Positions 1 to 15,400 of a stretch of DNA of 64,000 nucleotides are shown piece after piece. How positions within the stretch are numbered: position 1 is the first letter of the stretch; each line of letters opens with the position of its first letter. The position numbers and the translations under genes are program-made. The notes under the pieces are model-generated. The model did not search any database. It had not been told where the DNA came from and saw nothing but the letters and a program-made list of their open reading frames with translations. The DNA is taken from assembly GCA_028554755.1 (NCBI GenBank), contig JAPTOF010000001.1:33437501-33501500 (forward strand), given 5' to 3'. The stretch comes from Cordia subcordata (taxonomy: Eukaryota > Streptophyta > Magnoliopsida > Boraginales > Cordiaceae).

Positions 1-1717
1 TCTTGTCTAACGTAACACTTAAAGTGAAAAAAGTAATCAAAGTAAAACTAAAGTAAGGAAAATAATGTAAAAAAGAAAAGGGAGAAAACTGAAAAGAAAG
101 GAAAAAGGAAACAAAGTAAAGTAAAAAAGAGTAGTAAACAAAAAGTAAATGTAAAAAGTATCGAAAAGTAAAGAAAAAGAACATCCAATTGCAATTTGGT
201 TCATGAAGCATGTACTAACGATATCCTCACAATTTACATATTTGCAAAATATGTCTTTTTATCTTATCTTGCAGCATAATTATAAATAAAAATAAGCTAC
301 ATATTATAATGTTGGTTAATGTCTATTTAGTGCCGTAGCCTGCTTGGAGGAGGACGTCACGAGAAAGTTTTTGCCTTTATTGGGAATATGCTCTTTTTGA
401 ATCAAAATGGAATCAATTGAAATATTTAAAGAACATTTTCTATTGTCTTGACGGTTAAGGTTCTGGTCTGTACTGATAGATTTTCTTATGAAGGAGAATG
501 TTGCTAACAAGAACATCCGTTATGATGGTGTGTCTTTAATTACAAAATGTCTGTGGCTTGAAGCTTTAGCAAATGCTCAGAATAAAGATCATCACCTAAG
601 AAATTAAGAAAGAAAAGATACAATGAGGCATACGGAGAGCAAATAGCAATAGTATTTCAGACTTGGTCTGGTTCACGAATAGGATGAATAAATCATGACA
701 AACAGACTCTATCACTATGATAAACTGCTGAAAATGAAGAAAGGAAAAAAAAAAAACTATGAAGTAGGGTTTTTCTGTTTGATATATACAGAGAGTAAAG
801 ATGTGGTGCACTTGAGTTGAAACTGGTAAATTTATAAACTGGATTGAATTGTACACACCCTAAGATGACAAATCTGAGTTTTTGTAACTTCATCTATATC
901 ACGTGCCTTTTCTTTCTGAATGCATATCACATACTTTTTGTTGGAACATGGAATATGTATATGTGTAAGTTGAAGGCACTATATCGCATTCTTGATTCTT
1001 CTTTCTCTCTGGATTGGAGTTCTTCTTGTTGTCCCTACCTGATATGAATTGAGTCCTGTTTGATTCCTTTGAAGATCATTCTATAAGTTGGTATTATTCT
1101 TCTTGTTTTAGCAAATCAGTAACTAAGAGAGCAGTTAAGCGTTTTAGAGTGAGTGTCTTGTTGCTAGTTTTAACTACTGAAATAAGTGGTCAGCTGCAGG
1201 CTAAGAAGCCTCATAGTCAAGTAGTTCATGTCAGAAACTCAAATGTTCCATGTGTACCTCCTGCAAGTGCTTCTTTTGTATTTGTTTGAAAAATGTACAC
1301 AAATCTAGCTACTGACTATCATCTATATGTTAAGTGACATGTCACTGATGCTAAAGTGCTGAGAGGTTTTTATCACGGTGATATCAATGTTGTTGTGTCG
1401 TGACGCTTGACTGTAAAACAATACTATGCCAATGGATGATTTGTACCATCTTACCAATATATCATCAGAACATCTTGTAGACTATTGTTTCTGGACTTTA
1501 GAGCTTTATTGTGGTTGAGAAACAAGAAGTAAAGAGCTAGATGGAGCATTATCAGAGAGATTGGGATGGGCATTATATGATGAGTGCATAATGTTGATCA
1601 GTAACAATAGAGAGATGATCTCTTGGCCCATGCGCATCTCCACATGTTCTTCATTTCGATTTTTTGGTTTTATTTTGTATATGTTGAGCTGCGTCTGATA
1701 TTTGTACTCTTGGCTAG
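1..1717 (+). other. Intron of upstream aldo-keto reductase copy
   Basis: I see no exon here. The stretch from about 385 onward is homologous to intron 2 of the downstream aldo-keto reductase gene (13060-13375 and 17454-19002), so I read it as the matching intron, with 5' exons outside the window. The first 180 bases are a purine-rich AAAGTAA-type simple sequence. The downstream copy has a hAT inserted at the place matching about 715 here, so this copy preserves the empty site. Short reading frames in it have no recognisable product. Confidence 0.7.
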
Positions 1718-2861
<1,144 letters not shown>

Positions 2862-5800
2862 GATGGTGAAGTTTCTCCGGTTATGTAAGTTTCCCATGTT
2901 TTCCCCAGATGACTGCTATGGTCTAGAGGGCTACGAGGGTTCCCAAACCTTTTAGCTGTTTACATTGTCTGAAACTAATTGTGCGGGACTAGACTAGTAT
3001 ACACTAGTTATTGACCCGTGTAACGTGCATTACACGGAGATATATTGTTGATTATCTTTTTTATTTAACAATATAAATATAAATACGAGTGTTGAAAAAT
3101 ATACATATTTTCTAGAATTTTACTTCACATAATATTATATAAACTCAATTTCTCTGCTTGAATATAAGTTGGAAATCAATCTCTCTTATTTTAATCAATA
3201 TGACATAATTAAAACATGAGGAAAGTAAATCGTCACAGGTTATGCTGAGGAGTGGTGTTTGCCATTAGGCTTGGGTTAGAGGATAAAACGTGCATAGTAG
3301 TTGGCACGCATTGAAATTTTTAAATTTTGAATGATTAGTTGTATTAGACAAGGAACTTACGTGCAGGGTGAGCTATTTAATTTGTGTTACAAAAATGGAC
3401 GCGTATCACCATATGGTGCATTTGCTTTTCAAGGGGAGGCAATATTATTTGCTTTGGTTCTATCTTTTCTATATGAGGTCTATTCAACACGACTAGTTGT
3501 TAGGATATTTATTAGTTGTTTGAGTATTTTATAACTTATAGCGAGTAATTTAACTAGTTGTTAGCGAATAGTTGGTTAACTAATTGATTGAATGTAATGT
3601 GTTTAGTAAAATTAGTTGTTTGATTAGCAGGTAAAAGGAAAATGACGAGAAGGACATTAATGTCACGTTATTATTGTTATGATAATTATAACGAGTATTA
3701 CTAATTTACTATTATTGGAGTAAGATAATTTGTTCTATAATTAGATATATTTTTTGTAACAATATTTTATTATTAAAATATAATAAAATTGTTTTTGATA
3801 AATCATTTATATAAATATTATAAAAATAATTTTAATATATTCAAATTTTATTTTTTTTAAAAAATAAATAGAATAATAAAACTTATACTTTTTAATATGT
3901 TTTGATTTGAATAGCATTTGAAATTAATTTGTGTTTTTTATTTATATTTCTAAAAGAAAAGGTAAAAATATAGAGGAAATATTGAATAGAGAGTAGGATT
4001 GCTAAAAAGATAGGGAAAACGTAGAATTGTGCAAAAAAAATGAAACACTACAATTTTTTTGTGAAACATTAAAATTTTTAGTGTGTGAGAAAAGTTGGTT
4101 GAAACTTTAAAAGTTACCTGAAAACTGAATTAAAAGACTATTTTGTCAAATAATAATAAATGTGAGAAATAGTGTTTTGATCTAGTCAAAACACTAAAAA
4201 CTAATAAGGAAACTTTTTTTTTTTTTTTTTTGTTACTGAACACACACATCGTTTAGAAGATATAAATATATACTAGGTGTGACGCATAGGATTCGAAGGT
4301 AATTTGATATTATTAATTTTTTTATAGCTAATAATATTAAAAGTTGTACTTTAAATTAATTTATGAAATGTGGTTAAAATTGTAGTAATGAATATATTTT
4401 TGTCTAAACAAAATGCAATTCTCAACCTTCACCATGACTTCTAATCGATAATCATATTAAACAAAACATGCAACGGTAAATATGGTCAAAATATGCAAGG
4501 TTGACATGATGTGATAACCAAGGCAGGACAAAATGGCATTTAAAATTTTGGTGGCAAAACATGAGGAAGTGAACATTAGCTTTAGTACATATGCTAAGAT
4601 TTCACCCGTCAGGATGCGTTCTAAACTTTAAATACCAAATTTTATATACAACACAATAATATAAGTTTATATTTATAAATTTATAAAATCTTAAACCAAA
4701 TTAATATATTGTCAATGAGTTAAACACAAATCTGTTATAATCAACAATTTTTTTGTATTTAAATTTTCAAATAACTTTAATTTATTTCTTTTTCCAATAG
4801 AGATTCAGTAAAACATTGAATAATATAATTAATTAAAAATCAAATGCAAAAATTGGATAAGATTCTGTAAACATTGAAGTCACGACCATAAAAATTACAG
4901 TTAGCCGAATAAAACAATAACCAAAATATATTTACTGACCAAAGCCAAAATTTTCGCAATCAATTGCTAAAGCGAAAAATCACAATACATCACAAGTTTT
5001 TGTTAAATGGATATAAAAATTTCAGCTTTACTGAAAATCACTGTCATCAGTGTAACAAGAACAGCACATTAAGTTTGAAGTATACACATATGAAAATAAA
5101 TCCATTGGGAAAAGATTTAACAGGACAAAATATTAGTCATTGTTAGGACTAATCCAATAATAACGCTCAACCGTAACATAATTTAGGAGAAGCAAAAATG
5201 GGGGAAAGAAAGTCAATACAACAGTAACAATTTTAATATAATAGAGACAGAAATTAGAAGATATAGCATAATGTAAAAGTATAAATAGTATAGATAGATA
5301 CATAAGACAGTGTTTGGCTAAATCTAGAATTTAGCCAAAAAGACAAATTGACATGTTTGGATAAATAGCTTATAAGCATCTTTTGATAACTTATAAGTTG
5401 AGGGGGAAAAAAACTCCATTGGACCAGCTTGTTATTTTTAGACGACTTATAAGCACTCAAAAGACAATATTACCCTTAAAAAGGTAATAATTTTTATCAC
5501 ATCAATTAATGACATGTCATTTTTAGTCATTTTAACTATCATTGCTATTTATAAATATTTATTTACCAAACATGTCAGCAGCTTATAAGCACAAATTATC
5601 CAAAAATATTTTTACTTATTTATTACTAACCTATAAGCAACTTTCTATTTATAAGTACCAATTACTTATAAGTACTAAAAAATAAGCTTATCAATCGAAC
5701 TCATAGATATTTTTTTTTGGGGTAACTAAAAGATTTTGTGTGGTTCTTTTTGTCCCCTTTGATGTCGTCCTTCCACCCTGCCCGCGGGACCTTATATTGT

Positions 5801-6497
5801 GATCTCTCATAAGGGGTCTTTCATTAAGCATTATGTTCCCTCATATATTAAAAAAAAAAAGAAAAAAAGTAAACAGATTAGCAGCAGGATGCACGTGAAC
5901 AATATGCGTTGCTATGCACGCACAGTGAATATTTGTTCACTATCCCATAGCTGTTTTGTCACTAATTGTTTGATTGTTTCTGCACAATTATTTGTTAATT
6001 GACTATTTGTTCATTACTTCATAACTATTTATTCACTGACTTTTATATATACATCAAATATTTGTTTATCATGCCAAAACTATTTATTTATTACTCCACA
6101 ATTATTTGTGCACTCCCACAACTATTTGTGCACTTACTTTCATACATACATAAAATATCATTATTCTACAGCTATTTATTTATTATCCCATAATTATTTA
6201 TTTATTAAATATTTCTTTATTATCTTTCAAATATTTGTACATTAACTTTTATATACACATCAAATGCGTATTCATTGTCAAACAACATTTTGTCTGTTTC
6301 TCTTACACACGTATACACAAAATACAACACTACGATGAGGGACCATGCGCCCTGCACACGCACAAAAACACACTCATACGCCAAAGAAGTATAATAATGG
6401 AGTTCACACACTCTCCTTTTAACCTCAAAACCTCCTTCCAGAAATACCACCCTGACCACACCATTAGTTTCGAGCGTCTCATTTCACACAAAAGCAA
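2862..6497. other. Intergenic: AKR 3' flank and next AKR promoter
   Basis: Homology to the 3' flank of the downstream copy continues to about 2985, marking the 3' edge of the duplicated block. The rest is AT-rich with no supported gene. At about 5311-5331 there is a short palindrome with arms GGCTAAAT and ATTTAGCC, and TTATAAG motifs recur between 5370 and 5690, suggesting a decayed foldback MITE whose ends I cannot fix. From 6050 to 6260 there are repeats of the type TATTTATTTATTAC. The last 250 bases must hold the promoter and 5' UTR of the next gene. TATATACA at 6250 is a possible TATA element but is not proven. Confidence 0.5.
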
Positions 6498-9400
6498 ATG
6501 GCGAGCAGCGCAGTTGAAGTGCCGAGGATGAAGTTGGGCTCGCAGGGCCTGGAGGTCTCCAAACAAGGCCTGGGTTGCATGCGCCTGTCGGCCGGCCCGC
6601 CCAAGCCCGAACCCGATATGATCAAACTCATCCACCACGCCATCAACTCTGGCGTCACCTTCCTTGACACCGCCGACGTCTATGGCCGCCATACCAACGA
6701 GATACTCGTCGGCAAGGCAAGTGTTCTTGATTTTTGTCACTGTTGTTGTACGTTCTTGCTTTCCTGCTTGTACCTTATCTCTTTCAATATCACACTGGAT
6801 TTTTTTTTCTTTTAAATAAATATTCGAGATTTGTACAGTTTGCTTACAGGATTGTACTTTTATTGAATCATTGTACAACTTGATCTTCCACTCAAGTGTT
6901 GTACACTTTGCCTCTTGGCATATACCTTCTTGAATCATTGCAGAACTTATAGATAGTCAATGGAATGATTTTCCTTTCCTCTGTTGTACACTCTGCTTGT
7001 CTGTTAGTACATTCTGGAACTCTGAGAAAGGCACAAATTCAACCTCTTTTTTTTTTTTAATTTTAATTTAGTTTAAGATTAAAGTTTAAACCCTTTCCTA
7101 AGGAAAAAAGATATTCACAATGTCAATAGAGTAGAGCTTATTTTTCCATAGCAGACTCCCAATGTTGTACACTCTGCTTCTGGGCTTGTATGTTGTTGAA
7201 CCATTGCAGGAAGTTAGATAGTGAATTGAATGGACCATGCTTTTTCATCATATACTCAGAAGGCCACTCCTGATGCACATTGTTTTTATTTTTATTTTTC
7301 TAATTTTTTTTGTTGTTTGGCCCTTTTATTTTGGGGTTTGGTGTTGGGGGATGGGATTTTACCGAGCTACTTAATGGAAACTTCTTTGTCAAGGATGTTG
7401 TTCTGCTTTAGGTGTGATTTGTGCAGAAAATAAACCCCAATGTGTCCAGGAACAGTGTTGTCAAATCGTGAATCGTATTGTGAATCGAAATGCCAATTTT
7501 CTGAATCGTGAATCGTATCGATTCAGTTAAAAATTTAAATATAAATAAAATAAATATATTCTATTTCTATTAGTTATTTTGCATTAAAATTCTTTATTTG
7601 AATAGATATTAATACATGTTTTTTGTTGTTTTTAGGTTATTCATAGTGGTAGAAGATACAAGCAAACATATTTAGTATTTAGTTTGTATGAAAATATAAT
7701 TGTAATTTGTAAATTATTGGAATAGACAAATATATGATAAAGGCTTCATGCATAATTTTATATTACTTTGTACTTTGTAATTTATACATATATTATGTAT
7801 TTCCCTTTTGCTATGTTAAATTTTTATGTAACATAGCAAAAGTGAAATATCATGTGATAGATAAGTTTTAAAATTCCAAAAAGTATATTTCCTAACTCCT
7901 AAGTCCCAAAATCCCAAAATGTATGTTTCCTAATTCCTTTCATTCATAATCTCCAAGCACTAGATCTAGATCACCATTATCATCATCATCATCATCATCA
8001 TCATCATCGCCATCATTATCAACTTCATCCACTATAAAATCTTCATTTATGTCATCTTTTCCATCATCACAAGCATCATCTTCAAATGGTTCTTCTTCTT
8101 CTTCATCTTGTAGCACAAATTTTCCTTTTTTCTTTGCCTTCTTGTCTAGATTTAAAATTCTTGGACCTATTATAATTATAACATAATTAGTAAACAACAT
8201 ACTCAAAACTCAAAAGTAACATAGAATTATTAGGCATTACCCACCAAATAAAATTTATACCTCTCTTTTTTTTGCTACCACTAACAACTTCATCTTGGAA
8301 GCATTCTTGAATATCCATCCATGAACAATCTTCAGGGAGACAAGCATCTTCTTTCTCTGTAATCCATTCATCATCGGACTCCATATCCGATAAACAAATA
8401 GGATCATAAGTGTCACCTTGCTCTTGTCTTTTGAAATGTCTCATTTGAAGTTGAATATTATACTTCACAAAGACAAGAGAATTCAATCTTTGTTGTTCCA
8501 AACGATTTCTTCTCTTTGAGTGCACTTGTTCAAAAGTACTCCAATTTCTTTCACATCCGGTGTACTACAAGTCGAGCTTAGCACTCTTATAGCTAGCCTT
8601 TGAAGTTCGACACTCCTCTCCATATCTCTCCCAACACAAAGCTATAGAAAAAGAAGGTAATATCACAAATAATTTATAAAAGAGATGTGTCATGTGTTTA
8701 AAAACATTGTGAAGTTATTTAAGGTCTGTCATGTACCTGGTTGTTTCTTGTCCCTTGTTAAGATTGCCATACTCATTCCAAACATTCCTTCTGCCTTCTT
8801 GAACTTTTCTAGTTGTCCATCTATTTTTAACTTTGTCTCTATGTCCGGATGCATTCTTTCAATGGTTTTGTATAAACCAAACTTAACTTCGGCATCCGGA
8901 TTGAACTTATTATCATAATGAAACCTATAAGATTTATAAAAATGAATCGTGATGTTAAAAAGCTATCAAGTTAAATATTAAGATTTTAAGATATACAAAA
9001 ATAAAAGAAAATATACCTCGGGTTGAGATAATAGCCTTTGCATGAAGTGGCCTATGAACTTGCAAATCCCACCTTTCATCAATAATCTCCCAAATCTTCT
9101 TGTATCTAATCTCAACATTGTTGAAGTTTTTAGCAATCTCTTCTTTTGCTCTATCTAATGCTTTATAAATGTATCCCATTGCCGGTTCTGAATCATCATC
9201 AACAAGTCTTAAAACTTTAACCAAAGGCAACACACTTTGAAGGCAAAATTTGATTGACTTCCAAAATCTTGCATCTTCTAAAATTATCTCTTGTGCCACT
9301 TTTCCCATTGCACTACTTAAATGTGTGCTTGTTGCCCATTCCTTCGAAGCAAACACACTCCTAAGTGGAATTTTTCGCTCTTGAAAACTCTTTAAAGTTA

Positions 9401-12400
9401 GGAAGCATGTGGCAAATCTAGTGACCCCAGGCCTTGTTAACTCTTTTTGTTTGCTATGCTTCCTAAACAAATCAAGTACCCAACCATGTCTATAAATAAA
9501 TGTACTCACTTTCTTTGCTTTCTCAATAGTATCTTTGAAAATTGACATTTCACCTATATCTGAAAGCATAAGATCTATCAAATGTGCTGCACATGGATAC
9601 CAAAACAAAATTTTCCTTTCATTCGTCAAAAGCTCACCGGCACCTACATAACTCGATGCACTATCCGTTATGACTTGCACAATATTTTCTTCTCCAATTT
9701 CTTCCACCATTCCATTGAGCAATTCAAACATTTTTTCCGAGCTTTTAATCATTGAAGAGGTATCAATGGATTTAATAAAAACTGTGTCTCTTGGACTATT
9801 AACAAGAATATTAGTTATAGATCTATGCTTCCCATCAGTCCAACCATCAGACATTAATGTGCAACCTATTTTTTTCCATTCTTTTCTAAACTCCTCTAAA
9901 TTTTGATACACATGTTCAACCTCTATTTTCAAGTATGAAACCCTTGCTTCATGATATGTTGGAGGTTTTAGTCCCTTCCCATATTCTCCAATTGATTTAA
10001 TCATTTGAGTAAACAAAGGACTCTTTACTAGAGTAAAAGACAATGCACAACCATATAAAAATCGACATATGTCTCGAATCACGGGATCTCTCTTCTTCAC
10101 CATTTGATTTAATGTTTGTTGAGCCCTTCCTTTTTCTTTTATGACAAATGAATCCATGTTTCTTTTTCTTTGACAACCATCATCCTCATCAAAGCATTCC
10201 ACTTCATCAATCTTGATTGGTTGTTTCTCTTTTAACATGTTCACAAACAATGATTTAATTTCTTCACTAACTTGAGCACAAGAACTAACATCTTTATGAG
10301 TACAAGTTGAATGGTGTTTCATCCTTATAACACCACCCCAAAATGATTTTCCACAATAGTTACATCTTAAATGCATTCTATTATTATCAACAACCCTAGA
10401 ACAATGATTCCATGTAGGGTCTTCTCCTTTCTTTTCCTTCTTTTTCTTGTTTTCGATCACTTTGTAATAAATATTAAATACCAATCAAACTCCAAAGTCC
10501 AACAAATAAACAAGTTGGGACCACAATATTTGTTTCTACCTTTGTTGTTCTTCTTTAAAGTTTAGCCAACAAGTCACAAGAACCCTTGAGGAGAGAAAAA
10601 AAAAAAAAAAGAGTCATCAGCCACTACAAAACAGAAACCGACAGCCCATGTGAGCATTTACACAAGTGTACCTTTACACTTGTAAAGTGACTTTGAAATG
10701 CCACAAAAAAAAAAAAAAAAGCATCAGTGACCGAGGCCACTAGCAGCCTCTTTATAAATGCCTTCATGCTTTTTTTTTTTGACAAAGCTCTCAAACCAAC
10801 AACAAAAAGAGAAACAAACGCAGCAAAGTCCTTTCTTGTTCTCTGCTCTACAGAAAATTCATGAAAGACAAAACCAAACCAAAAAAAAAAAAAAAAATCA
10901 GAAACCCTTACCTGTTCACGAGACACAACAAAGTAGAGACCAGCAACGTCAGCAAATAGCGACGCCGTCGAACAGTAACTCGGCAATGTCGTGTAAATTA
11001 GCAAATGGGTTTGTCGATTGCTTCAAGCTTTCTTTTCTTCTGAGTTCAGCTACGTCTCTGTCTCTCTCTTTTTATTTCTTATGTTTTTTTAATTTTTCAG
11101 ATTTTATCTATCAGTTAAAAGATGATATTTTCACTTGCAAATCAGCACATGCGTTTTTTAATTTGTTTTTTAATGTTTAATTTAAAAATGGGAATTTTTT
11201 TTGTGTTTGGATTGGGCTTTTATGGGTTTTTTTTTTGTGGATTTGGGCTTTTATGGGATTTTTTTTGTGTGTGTTTGGATTGGCCTTTTAATTTGGTTTT
11301 AGAAAATATATAATTTTGTGTTTTGGGCTTGATTTTCGGCCCATAACGAATCGAAGCGATTCACTGAATCGTACGATTCGCTTCGATTCTTCACGATTCA
11401 CAACGATTCATTTTGCGATTTAGCGCACGCTACGATTCAGGCAACGATTCGTATCATTTTTGCAACGTATCGAACCGAATCGAATCGTGCGATATCGATA
11501 ACACTGTCCAGGAATATAAAAGAGAGACAGAATATCATTTTGGCATCATTTTACCTCCCTAAAATCTGGCAAAGATATGAACAAATACTTGTAAAATTCA
11601 TTTATCCTCATTTATGACTTTCTAATAATTATTCATTTTTTATTAATATTTTTCCTGAACATGTGAAAATGGCCGTGTTTTTAGCTGGTTTTTTCATATG
11701 ATTGCTGGAGGAAAACATTACAATTACTCGTTATGTTTCTTCTCCCTGTGCTCATTTGGCTATTGGGTTGACATTTGCTGGAATTAGTGCAGGCCCTGAA
11801 AGGTGTCCCCAGAGGGAAAGTGCAAATAGCTACCAAGTTCGGGATGTGCCTCAAGGATGCGAAAATGATTATACGAGGTGATCCAGAGTATGTGAGGGCT
11901 TGTTGTGAGGCCAGTTTGAAGCGGCTTGATATTGATTGCATTGATCTCTATTACGTTCATCGCGTTGATACTAGCATTCCTATTGAAGTGACGGTTTGTC
12001 CTTGACCTGTTAATCTTTTCGTATATGAATGTTAGTGATTGGTCTCTATTACGTAATATATGATTGAGTTGCCTAGTGTGAAATAGCTAGTTCATTGTTT
12101 AGAGTAAGTGCTCATGTTTTTGCTTGTAGTCCAATGTGTGTCTAAGAAATGTTTTTATTTGAGTCAGTATGATAGAATGGCATCTCAGCCCGCTCTATTA
12201 ACATGCTTTAGATGGAAACAACTTAAGGGAAAAAAAGGATGGGATATTATTAAGGATCATCCTAGAATGTATTTTTGCTTGTTTTCTTTGCCTTTTAATA
12301 TGAGAAGTGAAATTTAAGTGTTGGAAGTTAAAAAGAAAAGTAATATGAAGGAGGATATGGGATGAAAGAAAGAAGCAGCCTTTTTAATATAGCAGCTTGT

Positions 12401-15400
12401 ACCGAAGGTTGAATGAATTCGGACCAAAAAATATAGAGTTAAACAATTGGGGAGAAGTTTTGTGCAAGAATTGAGGGATCCATCAGATGGTTGATGTAAC
12501 GCCCCATCCTATATTGGTTCCTACATCGGTTCCTTGTAAGATTTGTGTGCACTTTAAAATGGCTTGAGTTCAATAGCACTGTCATCACCAGTTTAAGCAT
12601 TTTGGGCCAGTTGGCTAGGCTCAAGTGTGGTGGCAGGCCAGTAGTTGGGCCTGGGTCGTTACAGGTGGTATCAGAGCAGGCTTTGGGTGGATTCCACGTG
12701 ACCTGGGGTTCTAGGCTGTGGTTCTGTTTTGTTTGTGTTTGGACTACGACGAGGACATTGGGTCTTTAAGGGGGGAGTCTGTAGTATCCCATCCCACATC
12801 AGTTCCTTGTAAGATTTGTATGCATTTTATAATGGCTTGGGTTTACTACTACTGTCATCAACGGCTTAAGCATTTTGAGCCAGTTGGTGAGGCTCAAGTG
12901 TGGTGGCAGGCCAGCATTTGGGCCTGGGTCATTATAGTTGATTTGTGAAATTGTAAATGTCAGTCTCAAACTAATCAAACCTTTTTTTTCTTTTTTTTTT
13001 TTAAGATAAAAATCTATAAGTTTAAAGTAAGTGGCGCTACCACTAAGTTATGCTCCTTTTGAATCAAAACGAAATCAATTGAAATACTTAGAAAACATTT
13101 TCTATTGCCTTAATGGTTTAAGGTTCAGGTCTGTAGTGATAAATTTTCTATTAAGGAAAATGTTGCTAACAAGAACATCTATTAGGATGGTGTGTCTTTA
13201 ATTACAAAGAACTATTCCTTAAGCTTTTTCAAATGCTCAGAATAAAGATTTGACCCAAGATACTAAGAAAGAAAAGATACAATAAGGGATATAGTGAGCA
13301 AGTAGCAATAGTAATTCAGACTTGATCTGCTTCCTGAATACTACGATCAAATCATGACAAACTATTACTCTGATACAGTGTTATTGATATCGTACGATTC
13401 GCGATCGCGAATCGTACGACTCGGTTCGATACGTTGCAAAAATGATACGAATCGTTGCGTGAATCGTAGCGTGCGCTGAATCGCAAAATGAATCGTGAAG
13501 AATCGAAGCGAATCGTACGATTCAGTGAATCGCTTCGATTCGTTATGGGCCGAAAATCAAGCCCAAAACACAAAATTATATATTTTCTAAAACCAAATTA
13601 AAAGGCCAATCCAATCACACACAAAAAAAAAATCCCATAAAAGCCCAATCCACAAAAAAAAACCCATAAAAGCCCAATCCAAACACAAAAAAAATTCCCA
13701 TTTTTAAATTAAAAAAAAGCCAAATTAAACATTAAAAAACAAATTAAAAAACGCATGTGCTGATTTGCAAGTGAAAATATCATCTTTTAACTGATAGATA
13801 AAATCTGAAAAATTAAAAAAACATAAGAAATAAAGAGAGAGAGACAGAGACGTAGCTGAACTCAGAAGAAAAGAAAGCTTGAAGCAATCGACAAACCCAT
13901 TTGCTGATTTACACGACATTGCCGAGTTACTGTTCGACGGCGTCGCTATTTGCTGACGTTGCTGGTCGCTACTTCCTTACTCGCTGATGGTTGTGTCTCG
14001 TGAACAGGTAAGGGTTTCTGATTTTTTTTTTTTGGTTTGGTTTTGTCTTTCATGAATTTTCTGGAAAGCAGAGAACAAGAAAGGACTTTGCTGCGTTTGT
14101 TTCTCTTTTTGTTATTGGTTTGAGAGCTTTGTCAAAAAAAAAAAGCATGAAGGCATTTATAAAGAGGCTGCTAGTGGCCTCGGTCACTGATGCTTTTTTT
14201 TTGGCATTTCAAAGTCACTTTACAAGTGTAAAGGTACACTTGTGTAAATGCTCACATGGGCTATCGGTTTTTGTTTTGTAGTGGCTGATGACTTTTTTTT
14301 TTTCTCCTCAAGGGTTCTTGTGACTTGTTTGGCTAAACTTTAAATAAGAACAACAAAGGTAGAAAGAAATATTGTGGTCCTAACTTGTCTATTTGTTGGA
14401 CTTTGGAGTTTGATTGGTATTTAATATTTATTACAAAGTGGTGGGAAACAAGAAAAAGAAGGAAAAGAAAGGAGAAGACCCTACATGGAATCATTGTTCT
14501 AGGGTTGTTGATAATAATAGAATGCATTTAAGATGTAACTATTGTGGAAAATCATTTTGGGGTGGTATTATAAGGATGAAACACCATTTAGCTTGTACTC
14601 ATACAGATGTTAGTTCTTGTGCTCAAGTTAGTGAAGAAATTAAATCATTGTTTGTGAACATGTTAAAAGAGAAACAACCAATCAAGATTGATGAAGTGGA
14701 ACGCTTTGATGAGGATGATGGTTGTCAAAGAAAAAGAAACATGGATTCATTTGTCATAAAAGAAAAAGGAAGGGCTCAACAAACATTAAATCAAATGGTG
14801 AAGAAGAGAGATCCCGTGATTTGAGACATATGTCGATTTTTATATGGTTGTGCATTGTCTTTTAATCTAGTAAAGAGTCCTTTGTTTACTCAAATGATTA
14901 AATCAATTGGAGAATATGGGAAGGGACTAAAACCTCCAATATATCATGAAGCAAGGGTTTCATACTTGAAAAAAGAGGTTGAACATGTGTATCAAAATTT
15001 AGAGGAGTTTAGAAAAGAATGGAAAAAAACAGGTTGCGCATTAATGTCTGATGGTTGGACTGATGGGAAGCATAGATCTATAACTAATTTTCTTGTTAAT
15101 TCCAAGAGGCATAGTTTTTATTAAATCCATTGATACCTCTTCAATGATTACAAGCTCAGAAAAAATGTTTGAATTGCTCAATGGAATGGTGGAAGAAATT
15201 GGAGAAGAAAATATTGTGCAAGTCATAACGGATAGTGCATCGAGTTATGTAGGTGCCTGTGAGCTTTTGACGAATGAAAGGAAAAATTTGTTTTGGTCTC
15301 CATGTGCAGCACATTTGATAGATCTTATGCTTTTAGATATAGGTGAAATGTCAGTTTTCAAAGATACTATTGAGAAAGCAAAGAAAGTGAGTACATTTAT

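Noticed and set aside
3331..3534. Small open frame in the intergenic region
   Set aside because: No recognisable motif, AT-rich surroundings, no support as an exon.
10624..11180. Open frames on both strands in the hAT leader
   Set aside because: Low-complexity sequence in the transposon 5' untranslated region. The frames are not conserved between the two copies because homopolymer lengths differ.
12495..12936. Cassandra TRIM
   Set aside because: No 5S rRNA-like promoter in the LTRs.
12545..12948. Two short open frames in AKR intron 2
   Set aside because: They lie inside the LTRs and internal region of the non-coding TRIM.
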